Both the position numbers and the translations under genes were made by a program. From the NCBI GenBank assembly GCA_014874235.1, contig JACWAC010000044.1, forward strand, positions 1-9,815: a stretch of 9,815 nt of DNA, given 5' to 3'. The stretch is from Thermoplasmatales archaeon. GTDB lineage: Archaea > Thermoplasmatota > Thermoplasmata > Thermoplasmatales > GCA-001856825. A model generated the notes under the pieces. That model saw nothing but the letters and a program-made list of their open reading frames with translations, was not told where the DNA came from and ran no database searches. Of this stretch, positions 1 to 6,460 are shown one piece after another. How positions within the stretch are numbered: position 1 is the first letter of the stretch; each line of letters opens with the position of its first letter.

Positions 1-277
1 GAATAAATCATTTTTGAACTATAATAAAGTTGCTGAGGTTTGCAATTTTTATAATGTTCCTAATAAGTAATGGAACAGATGAAGATTTATCGTGAAGTTT
101 AAAGGACAACGTTCTTCCTCTGAACTTTTTAGATACAAGAAGCTCCAGTTTTTTGCTTCAATTTTCTATTCTTTTAGTAGGCTAAAACATGTTTAGAGAA
201 CTAAGAATACTCGTGGTTTCCAAGCAAAACGATTTATAGCCTTTTAGGAATAATGTCATGATTTAATCGAGGGACTA
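1..277. other. AT-rich upstream intergenic region, no gene supported
   Basis: This leader is visibly much richer in A and T than the operon that follows, and I see no convincing coding sequence in it on either strand. It contains a TATA-like run (TTTTTATAAT) at 46-55, which could serve either strand, including a divergent gene to the left of the window. There is a weak 5-bp hairpin (GAAGC at 139-143, GCTTC at 155-159) followed by T-rich sequence, which might be the remnant of a terminator from an upstream gene. The likely operon promoter is at the right end and is listed separately. I recognise no RNA gene or riboswitch here. Confidence 0.6.
226..240 (+). promoter_or_regulatory. Probable archaeal BRE/TATA promoter of the kor-hdr-etf operon
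   Basis: TTTATAGC at 233-240 resembles an archaeal TATA box, and the purine-rich AAAACGA just before it (226-232) could serve as the BRE. Archaeal transcription normally starts about 25 nt downstream, which would be near 260-265. That leaves a leader of roughly 15 nt before the ATG at 278, enough to hold the GAGG ribosome-binding element at 269-272. This is a pattern match only; AT-rich DNA throws up such matches by chance, but the spacing to the first gene fits. Confidence 0.45.
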
Positions 278-580
278 ATGATAAAAATACCTAAAATTAA
301 TCAAGAGCAAAAAAATATGTGGAGGGAACCTGTAAATTATGATAAATTCCCTACACCAAGAGGAGAAGTCCACATATTTTCAGAGAGGTGCAAAGAGTGC
401 AACTACTGCACCAATTACTGTCCAAAAGAAGTGCTTGAACGATCACCCTCTGTAAACACTCACGGTTATCATCCTGTAAGGGTGAAGGAAGACAAGAAGG
501 ATTCCTGCGTGGCATGTGGAATGTGCCAGGCCATCTGTCCAGATTTCGCCATCTTCGTAACGGAGGTGCAGGTACAATGA
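278..580 (+). CDS. korD: 2-oxoacid:ferredoxin oxidoreductase, delta (ferredoxin-like) subunit
   Basis: This 100-residue protein is a di-cluster ferredoxin that passes electrons from the thiamine-diphosphate catalytic core of the 2-oxoacid oxidoreductase to free ferredoxin in the cytoplasm. Two classic [4Fe-4S] motifs are present: Cys38-41-44-48 (CKECNYCTNYCP) and Cys77-80-83-87 (CVACGMCQAICP). A WREP motif near residue 15, followed by PRGEV, is typical of archaeal KorD as I recall it. The start at 278 is preceded by GAGG at 269-272; a second ATG at 317 lacks a good ribosome-binding site. The gene opens the operon and its stop overlaps the korA start by 4 nt (ATGA at 577-580). Its first 100 bases are more AT-rich than the rest of the operon. 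The family is clear; substrate specificity is inferred from KorA and KorB. Confidence 0.9.
   Translation: MIKIPKINQEQKNMWREPVNYDKFPTPRGEVHIFSERCKECNYCTNYCPKEVLERSPSVNTHGYHPVRVKEDKKDSCVACGMCQAICPDFAIFVTEVQVQ
562..568 (+). promoter_or_regulatory. Ribosome-binding site fixing the korA start
   Basis: GGAGGTG lies 8 nt before the ATG at 577, inside the end of korD. It supports starting korA at 577 instead of at an in-frame ATG 63 nt upstream (514), which would bury 21 residues of korA within korD and has no such site. Confidence 0.8.
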
Positions 581-1713
581 ACCTGTTGCCTCCAGGAAGA
601 TACTTTGCTGACGGAAATTTTGCGGCAACCGAAGGTGCGATTCTTGCGGGCTGTCGTTTCTTTGCAGGATATCCCATAACTCCCTCCAGTGAAGTTCTGG
701 AGAGGATGAGTTCTAGACTCCCCGAAGTGGGGGGCCACTTCATAGAAATGGAGGATGAGATAGGTAGCATGGCTGCCATCTTAGGTGCTTCAAACGGAGG
801 TGTAAAGAGCATGACAGCCACGTCTGGTCCAGGATTCTCGCTGATGCAGGAAAACATCGGACTTGGCATGATAACCGAAACTCCGACGGTTGTCCTGGAC
901 GAGATGAGAGGAGGTCCATCGACGGGAATTCCAACGAGAGTTGGACAGGGGGACGTCATGCAGACTCGATGGGGTTCTCACGGAGATCTTGCACCCATAA
1001 CATATTCTCCAAACAGCGTGCAGGAGGCATTTGATCTTCAGATAGAGGCATTCAACGCTGCCGAAACTTACAGGCAACCAGTGTTCGTCGCATCGGACCA
1101 GGTGGTAGGTCATCTCACCGAAATGCTTGAAGTAAAGAAGATCGATGAATACGATATAGTTCAAAGGGAAACGAGAAAGGTCCGGAACGGTTCGGACAGG
1201 GTGTTCGACTACTCAAATGATTTCATTCCGATGTTCATTGCAGGAACAGGATTCAGAGGAAACGTAGACAGTCTGACCCACGACGAAAAAGGATATCCGT
1301 CAAATGAGGCGTCCGTGGAAAAGGAGATGTTAGAACATCTGCTGAACAAGGTAAGGAAGAATGAGGAGAAGATAGTGAAGTATGAAGAATTCCTTGTCGA
1401 AGATGCGAAGCTGATCCTGGTCTCATATGGTATCACATCGAGATCTGCAAAACAAGCGGTTAAGGAAGCTCGTAAGGAGGGGCTGAAGGTCGGAATGTTT
1501 AGGCCGATAACGTTGTGGCCATTTCCAGAGAAGAGGATAAAGGAACTGGCGGAAAGGTCGAAGAAATTCATCGTTCCAGAAATCAACTATGGACAGTATT
1601 CTCACTCTGTCAGAGAGTACGGTCAATCCGAGACAAGGGAAGTGCACTTCCCTCCGGGAGCAGTGCCGGATTACAAGATCATACTCAAGGAAATAGAGAG
1701 ATGTTTCGCATGA
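577..1713 (+). CDS. korA: 2-oxoacid:ferredoxin oxidoreductase, alpha subunit (probably 2-oxoglutarate)
   Basis: KorA works with KorB to oxidise a 2-oxoacid with CoA, giving acyl-CoA, CO2 and reduced ferredoxin. The protein is 378 residues, a normal length for the alpha subunit. Visible family signatures are GYPITPSSE (31-39), TSGPGFSLM (82-90), RGGPSTGIPTR (111-121) and RWGSHGD (131-137). The RGGPSTG and GSHGD motifs are the type seen in 2-oxoglutarate enzymes. The C-terminal part, from about residue 277, is the transketolase-C-like domain (LILVSYG, then GMFRPITLWPFP). The start at 577 was chosen because it overlaps the korD stop as ATGA and has GGAGGTG upstream. Its own stop overlaps the korB start by 4 nt. 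The family is secure. 2-oxoglutarate as substrate is likely but not proven, and related enzymes use branched-chain 2-oxoacids. Confidence 0.92.
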   Translation: MNLLPPGRYFADGNFAATEGAILAGCRFFAGYPITPSSEVLERMSSRLPEVGGHFIEMEDEIGSMAAILGASNGGVKSMTATSGPGFSLMQENIGLGMITETPTVVLDEMRGGPSTGIPTRVGQGDVMQTRWGSHGDLAPITYSPNSVQEAFDLQIEAFNAAETYRQPVFVASDQVVGHLTEMLEVKKIDEYDIVQRETRKVRNGSDRVFDYSNDFIPMFIAGTGFRGNVDSLTHDEKGYPSNEASVEKEMLEHLLNKVRKNEEKIVKYEEFLVEDAKLILVSYGITSRSAKQAVKEARKEGLKVGMFRPITLWPFPEKRIKELAERSKKFIVPEINYGQYSHSVREYGQSETREVHFPPGAVPDYKIILKEIERCFA

Positions 1714-2552
1714 CGGAAACGGAGTTTCACCCTAAACACGAACTGATAAGGGAGGAAAGGTTTCCGCACGTCTGGTGTCCAGGATGTGGTCTGGGAATAC
1801 TGCTCCAGAGTTATCTGAACGCACTGGAAAAGTCCGGGATTCCATCTGAAAACAATGTCCTAGTCTCTGGAATAGGATGTACGGCAAGACTACCAGGGTA
1901 CGCAAATCTGGACTCATACCACACGACCCACGGCAGGGCGATACCATTCGCCACGGGCATGAAACTGGCCAACCCGAATCTCAATGTCACCGTTATCAGC
2001 GGTGACGGAGACCTGTTCAACATCGGTGGAAACCACTTCATCCACGCGGCTAGGAGAAACATGGACCTATTGGTCATATGCTCCAACAATTTCAATTATG
2101 GAATGACTGGTGGCCAACACGGTTCTACAACGCCTCCGACATCCAAGTCTGCCTCCACTCCCTACGGTAACATAGAGCCTTCTTTCAACCTACCCTATCT
2201 TGCTTCTGCACTGGGTGCGTCGTACGTCGCAAGATGGACTGTAATGCACCCGAGACAGCTAACCAGATCGATCAAGACGGCGATGGATGTCAAGGGGTTC
2301 GCGTTCATCGAAGTACTCTCACCATGTCCTCCGAATTTCGGAAAATTCAACGGATTTGGAGACGGGTTTGAGGAGATGGAGTTTTATCGTACCAAATCGG
2401 TGGTCCAGAACGATGCCAAGCTAGAGGACATATCCATAGATCCTTTCCACGGAAAGCAGGTCGTACTCGGAGAATTCGTCAAGAGGAAGAGGCCTTCATA
2501 CATAATGCTTGAGCAAGAGCTCACCGCCAAACTGAAGGAGGGACGAAAATGA
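1710..2552 (+). CDS. korB: 2-oxoacid:ferredoxin oxidoreductase, beta (thiamine-diphosphate) subunit
   Basis: KorB binds thiamine diphosphate and one [4Fe-4S] cluster. The 280-residue protein shows the cofactor motif GDGDLFNIGGNHF (98-110), closing with the Asn pair at 126-127. The cluster cysteines expected for the family are Cys23 and Cys26 (WCPGCG), Cys57 (SGIGC) and Cys206 (PCPPNFG). HTTHGRAIPFATG (71-83) is another strong beta-subunit signature. Length fits the family. The start at 1710 forms an ATGA overlap with the korA stop, matching most junctions in this operon. An in-frame ATG at 1701 would add three residues, has AAGGA at 1687-1691 in front of it, and cannot be excluded. The far-upstream in-frame ATG at 1515 lies deep in korA and is rejected. 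The gene ends in a 4-nt overlap with korC. Confidence 0.92.
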   Translation: MTETEFHPKHELIREERFPHVWCPGCGLGILLQSYLNALEKSGIPSENNVLVSGIGCTARLPGYANLDSYHTTHGRAIPFATGMKLANPNLNVTVISGDGDLFNIGGNHFIHAARRNMDLLVICSNNFNYGMTGGQHGSTTPPTSKSASTPYGNIEPSFNLPYLASALGASYVARWTVMHPRQLTRSIKTAMDVKGFAFIEVLSPCPPNFGKFNGFGDGFEEMEFYRTKSVVQNDAKLEDISIDPFHGKQVVLGEFVKRKRPSYIMLEQELTAKLKEGRK

Positions 2553-3082
2553 AAGTGGGTGTCAGGATGTACGGAATGGGAGGACAGGGAATCATAACGC
2601 TTGCCAAACTCGTGGGAGAAGCTACCGTTGAGGACGGGAAGTATGTCATGATGACCGAGGAATACAGCCCCTACATCACCGGTGGATGGTCCAAGGCTGA
2701 CTTGATCATAAGCGATGAGGCTGTTGACTACCCACTTCCTGAGGAGATCAACTACCTGGTCACGCTTTCCCAGGAGGGACTGGACGTCAATATCTCGGAT
2801 CTGAACACGAAGTCAAAAATCATAACAGAAAGGAGCCTCGTCTCCGTTCCGGATTCTCTTAAGCGAGAGAGTGTCGAGATTCCTGCGATAGAGATTTCCA
2901 AAGAGCTGAAGAATCCAAAGGGTGCGAACGTGGTGCTTATGGGTGCATTTTCAGGGTTGACCAGAGTGTTTTCGGAAGAATCCGGGGAGAGAGCGATTGC
3001 AAAGAGATTCCCGAAATACATCGACGCTAACGTTTCTTGTTTCGAGAAAGGTTATGAGGAGGGGAAGAAGCATGGCAGATAA
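2549..3082 (+). CDS. korC: 2-oxoacid:ferredoxin oxidoreductase, gamma subunit
   Basis: This 177-residue subunit completes the four-subunit 2-oxoacid oxidoreductase. It has the gamma-domain glycine motif GMGGQGI (9-15), followed by TEEYSPYITGGWSKADLI (36-53) and ISDEAVDYP. These correspond to the region that in many gamma subunits reads YGPEARGG-S-A-IIS; here the charged EAR is replaced by YIT. The length is typical. Translation starts at an ATGA overlap with korB, with AAGGAGGG at 2535-2542 just upstream. Its 3' end overlaps the following hdrA-like gene by 11 nt, linking the oxidoreductase directly to the Hdr module. I am confident of the family; the meaning of the altered motif is unknown. 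Confidence 0.9.
   Translation: MKVGVRMYGMGGQGIITLAKLVGEATVEDGKYVMMTEEYSPYITGGWSKADLIISDEAVDYPLPEEINYLVTLSQEGLDVNISDLNTKSKIITERSLVSVPDSLKRESVEIPAIEISKELKNPKGANVVLMGAFSGLTRVFSEESGERAIAKRFPKYIDANVSCFEKGYEEGKKHGR
3058..3064 (+). promoter_or_regulatory. Ribosome-binding site fixing the hdrA-like start
   Basis: GGAGGGG sits 7 nt before the ATG at 3072, inside the last codons of korC. The protein then begins MADKVLVIGGGIAG, placing the FAD-binding fold right at the N-terminus as expected. The in-frame ATG at 2997 would add 25 basic residues with no counterpart in the family. Confidence 0.8.
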
Positions 3083-6000
3083 GGTACTTGTTATAGGAGG
3101 GGGGATAGCCGGTATACAGGCCTCTCTTGATCTGGCAGAGTCCGGAGCGGAAGTTCTGCTTGTGGAGAAATCTGCATCGATCGGGGGAAAGATGGCGGCA
3201 CTGGACAAGAACTTCCCGACGTTCGACTGTTCGATATGCATCGAGGCTCCCAAGATGAGCGATGTCACCCACAACAAGAACATCACGGTGTTGACTTTGG
3301 CTGAACTCACGGAGGTCAAGGGAGAAGAGGGCAATTTCGAAGTCACCATCAACCAAAAACCGAGGTTCGTCACGGATGCCTGCACGAGATGCGATCTTTG
3401 CGTTCAGGCATGTCCGCAGCTGAGAAAGAATGAGTTTGATGCAGGAGTGGGTGCAAGGAAGGCAATATACACGCCGTTCTCTCAGGCTGAACCAGGGCCC
3501 TACCTGATCGACATAGAGAGCTGCCTGAACGATCCCCCGAACTACATCGCATGTGGAAGGTGTACCGATGTGTGCGGACCCGAAGCGATAGACTTCAACA
3601 TGGGACCGACGGTGATAAAAGAGAAAGTGGTCTCTATCATCGCATCGACTGGGTTCGACCTGTTAAATGCGTCGCTGCTACCGGAATTTGGCTATTCCTC
3701 AGACCCGGACATTCTAACTTCCTATGAACTGGAAAGAATGCTGAATGCTTCCGGACCCACGGATGGAGAGGTTATAAAACCATCCAACGGAAAGCATCCC
3801 GAAAAGGTTCTCTTCGTTCTGTGTGCTGGTTCCAGGGACAACAGGTTCGTGCCTTACTGTTCCAGAACGTGTTGTATGTATTCTATAAAGGAGGCTTCAC
3901 AGCTGGTCGATCATGGGATAAGGGACGTCACTGTTCTCTACATGGACATAAGGGCGTACGGAAAGGGGTTTGACGAACTCTACTCAAGGTCCCAGAAGGA
4001 CGTCAGGTACATTAGATCACGACCCGCTTCCGTCAAGAGAAAGGGGGACTCAATAGTGGTGAGGTATGCGACCGATGACGGTTCGCTGAAGGAGGAGAAC
4101 TACGACATGGTAGTCCTGGCCACTGCATCGATCCCCTCCAAGGGGACGGGTGAACTCGCGAATGTTCTGGGGGTCGAACTGTCAGAAGATGGATTCTTCA
4201 AGAACGAGGTGGAAGATCCAGTATCTACTACTCGGGAAGGAATTTTCGTTGCAGGCTGCGCGTCCGGTCCGAAGGACATACCCGATAGCGTTACGGAAGC
4301 AGGCGCTGCATCTTCGAAGGCGCTCAAATACGTCAGGGATAAGGAATGGATAGAAGAACCACCTCCCCCACCGCTAGACGTATCGGGAGAACCAAGGATC
4401 GGGGTGTTCCTGTGCGATTGCGGGTCGAACATCGCAGGAGTTGTTAACGTAAAGGAAGTAGAAGAAGAGATCAGGAAGCGTCCCAATGTGGTATATGTGG
4501 AGGAGAACAAGTACACCTGTGCAGGTAGTACTCAGGACTCAATAGTTGAGAAGATTAAGGAGAACAAGTTGAACAGGGTCGTAGTTGGTGCGTGCTCTCC
4601 AAAGACGCACGGCGTGACTTTCCAGAGGGTCTGTTCTAGGGCCGGGCTAAACCCCTACCTATTCGAGATGGCAAACGTGAGAAACATGGATTCCTGGGTC
4701 CACAAGAATGAGAAGGTCCCTGCCACCGAGAAGGCCGTGGATATAGTGAACATGGCAGTTTCCAAGGCGAGGTTGCTGACCCCGATGGATGATATAGAAT
4801 TTCCAGTCGTAAGGGCAGGAATTGTAATCGGAGGAGGGCCGGCGGGTATGGCAGCGGCGACTTCTCTTTCGAACATGGGCATAGAAACTCATCTTATAGA
4901 AAAGAGCGGAGAGGTTGGAGGACTGCTGAACTCTATAGACACCGTCTCACCCTCGACAGTCAAAGGAAGGGAGGTCCTGGCCAAGCTCGATCACGACCTT
5001 AAGAAATCTTCTGCAACCGTACACACAAACACTACGGTCAAGGAGATAACGGGATTCGTGGGAAATTTCTCCGTCACACTCTCGGACGGAGAGAAGATGG
5101 AGGCAGGAGCGATCATAATGGCTACAGGCGCCGACCCCTATCAACCGACCGAATTTGGTTATGGCAACGATCCAAAGGTGGTGACATCTCTCGACCTCGA
5201 GAAGAATTATTCGAAACTCGAGGGCGACAAATATGCGATCATGTCGTGCATAGGGTCCAGGAACGGAGAGAAAGGGTGTTCAAGATTTTGTTGCTCGACC
5301 ATGCTTCAGCAGGCCATCGATCTGAGAGAAAGAGGAAAGACCGTCCGCGTTTTCTACAAGGACATCAGGGCGTACGAAAGGAATGCAGAAAATCTCTACA
5401 AGAAGGCAGGTGAGATGGGAGTGCAGTTCTTCCGATATGATCCCCTAAATACGGCAGATCAAGCGATAGAATTCGACGGTTCTTCCTTGACGTTCGTCGA
5501 CGAACTTTCGTCAACCAAGATGAAAGCTCCCGCAGATCATCTCGTACTGAACATCGGGCTCAAACCAAAGGACGAGGAGATATTTTCTCAACTCAAGCTC
5601 TCCAGGGATATGGAGGGATTTCTCCTTGAAGTTCATCCCAAACTCGGGCCTGTGGAGGCTGCGGTCCAGGGAGTTTTCCTCGCAGGTACGGTTCAGGGCC
5701 CAAAGGGAGTGAAGGAGTCCATTTCTCAGGGGTATGCGACGGCAGCGAAGGCTGCCAAGTTACTGTTCAGGGGGAAGATAAGCAAGGAACCGATAATTCC
5801 GCAGATAGACCAGAAAAAGTGCGTGAAGTGTCTCAGGTGTGCAGATGTCTGTCCCTACGGTGCGATAAAGGGGGAGAGAGGGAAGTGGATCGAACTGGTC
5901 CCGGCTGCGTGCATGGGGTGTGGGAACTGTGTTGCAGAGTGCAACATCGAAGGTGCGATCTCAATGCCCAATTTCACAGATTCCCAGATAATGACACAGA

Positions 6001-6458
6001 TAGATGCAGCGACCGCCGAAAAACCCGACGAAAAACTTGTCGTCTTCGCATGCAACTGGTGTTCCTACGCAGGTGCGGATCAGGCAGGCATCTCCAAGAT
6101 TCAGTATCCACCAAGCGCGAGGGTCATCAGAACGATGTGCTCGAGCAGGATATCCCAGAAACTGGTCATGTATGCCTTCAGCAAGAACCCGGGTGCCGTT
6201 CTTGTAACCGGGTGCCACATAAACGACTGTCACTACATCGACGCCAACGAGTATACGGAGAAGAGGGTAGAAAGGTGGCGGCACTTCCTTGAAGCCAAGA
6301 ATGTCAACCCAGAAAGGCTTCAGCTATGGTGGGTCAGCGCTGCAGAGGGGAACAGATTTGCATCAAAGATAAGGGAGATGGACGCACTGATCAAATCGCT
6401 TTCAAGAGAGGAGATAACGAGCACGGAAACAAAGCTGAAGGGGGTGGTAAGACGTTAG
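3072..6458 (+). CDS. Tandem HdrA-HdrA-MvhD fusion flavoprotein (heterodisulfide-reductase-like)
   Basis: This 1128-residue cytoplasmic protein contains two HdrA-like flavoprotein units and a terminal MvhD domain; ordinary HdrA is about 650 residues. Unit 1 (1-425) has FAD motif GGGIAG (9-14), HdrA motif CSICIEAPKM (53-62), ferredoxin motif Cys104-107-110-114, a looser group Cys151/161/164/168, and a second HdrA cysteine set (Cys251, 263, 267, 268). A proline-rich linker (430-435) follows. Unit 2 (about 442-900) starts with the HdrA N-terminal domain (VFLCDCGSNIAG; TCAG; GACSPKTH), then FAD motif GGGPAG (587-592) and Cys726, 736, 740, 741, but lacks the internal ferredoxin insertion. Two [4Fe-4S] motifs follow (Cys917-920-923-927 and Cys947-950-953-957). 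The MvhD domain (about 985-1110) has Cys994, 997, 1023, 1048 and 1053. HdrA proteins carry the bifurcating flavin in known complexes; that role here is inferred. No MvhA/G hydrogenase is present. Confidence 0.88.
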   Translation: MADKVLVIGGGIAGIQASLDLAESGAEVLLVEKSASIGGKMAALDKNFPTFDCSICIEAPKMSDVTHNKNITVLTLAELTEVKGEEGNFEVTINQKPRFVTDACTRCDLCVQACPQLRKNEFDAGVGARKAIYTPFSQAEPGPYLIDIESCLNDPPNYIACGRCTDVCGPEAIDFNMGPTVIKEKVVSIIASTGFDLLNASLLPEFGYSSDPDILTSYELERMLNASGPTDGEVIKPSNGKHPEKVLFVLCAGSRDNRFVPYCSRTCCMYSIKEASQLVDHGIRDVTVLYMDIRAYGKGFDELYSRSQKDVRYIRSRPASVKRKGDSIVVRYATDDGSLKEENYDMVVLATASIPSKGTGELANVLGVELSEDGFFKNEVEDPVSTTREGIFVAGCASGPKDIPDSVTEAGAASSKALKYVRDKEWIEEPPPPPLDVSGEPRIGVFLCDCGSNIAGVVNVKEVEEEIRKRPNVVYVEENKYTCAGSTQDSIVEKIKENKLNRVVVGACSPKTHGVTFQRVCSRAGLNPYLFEMANVRNMDSWVHKNEKVPATEKAVDIVNMAVSKARLLTPMDDIEFPVVRAGIVIGGGPAGMAAATSLSNMGIETHLIEKSGEVGGLLNSIDTVSPSTVKGREVLAKLDHDLKKSSATVHTNTTVKEITGFVGNFSVTLSDGEKMEAGAIIMATGADPYQPTEFGYGNDPKVVTSLDLEKNYSKLEGDKYAIMSCIGSRNGEKGCSRFCCSTMLQQAIDLRERGKTVRVFYKDIRAYERNAENLYKKAGEMGVQFFRYDPLNTADQAIEFDGSSLTFVDELSSTKMKAPADHLVLNIGLKPKDEEIFSQLKLSRDMEGFLLEVHPKLGPVEAAVQGVFLAGTVQGPKGVKESISQGYATAAKAAKLLFRGKISKEPIIPQIDQKKCVKCLRCADVCPYGAIKGERGKWIELVPAACMGCGNCVAECNIEGAISMPNFTDSQIMTQIDAATAEKPDEKLVVFACNWCSYAGADQAGISKIQYPPSARVIRTMCSSRISQKLVMYAFSKNPGAVLVTGCHINDCHYIDANEYTEKRVERWRHFLEAKNVNPERLQLWWVSAAEGNRFASKIREMDALIKSLSREEITSTETKLKGVVRR
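6438..6447 (+). promoter_or_regulatory. Candidate ribosome-binding site for the hdrD-like gene
   Basis: AAGGGGGTGG near the end of the hdrA-like gene is the only purine-rich element before the HdrD-like reading frame. Its distance to the proposed GTG start at 6461 is 13 nt, longer than at the other junctions of this operon, so the start is less certain than the others. Confidence 0.45.
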
Positions 6459-6460
6459 TT

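Noticed and set aside
103..119. Imperfect dyad around AACGTT as a possible operator
   Set aside because: The arms have several mismatches and the element is over 120 bp upstream of the likely promoter; chance is an adequate explanation.
514..576. Longer N-terminus for korA starting at ATG 514
   Set aside because: The 21 extra residues lie inside korD, do not resemble KorA, and the ATG at 577 has a good ribosome-binding site and ATGA overlap.
351..959. Minus-strand open frame of about 200 codons opposite korD and korA
   Set aside because: It lies antisense to two clear genes with conserved motifs and shows no family features or ribosome-binding site.
1515..1709. Longer N-terminus for korB starting at ATG 1515
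   Set aside because: It would overlap the conserved C-terminal domain of korA by nearly 200 nt; the family N-terminus begins close to 1710.
5819..6292. Open frame of 157 codons within the hdrA-like gene
   Set aside because: It is an out-of-frame shadow of the ferredoxin and MvhD region, rich in Arg and Cys, with no recognisable family.
6326..6460. ATG start at 6326 for the HdrD-like gene
   Set aside because: It would overlap the end of the hdrA-like gene by over 130 nt and adds a low-complexity, non-homologous stretch; GTG 6461 sits right after the hdrA stop.
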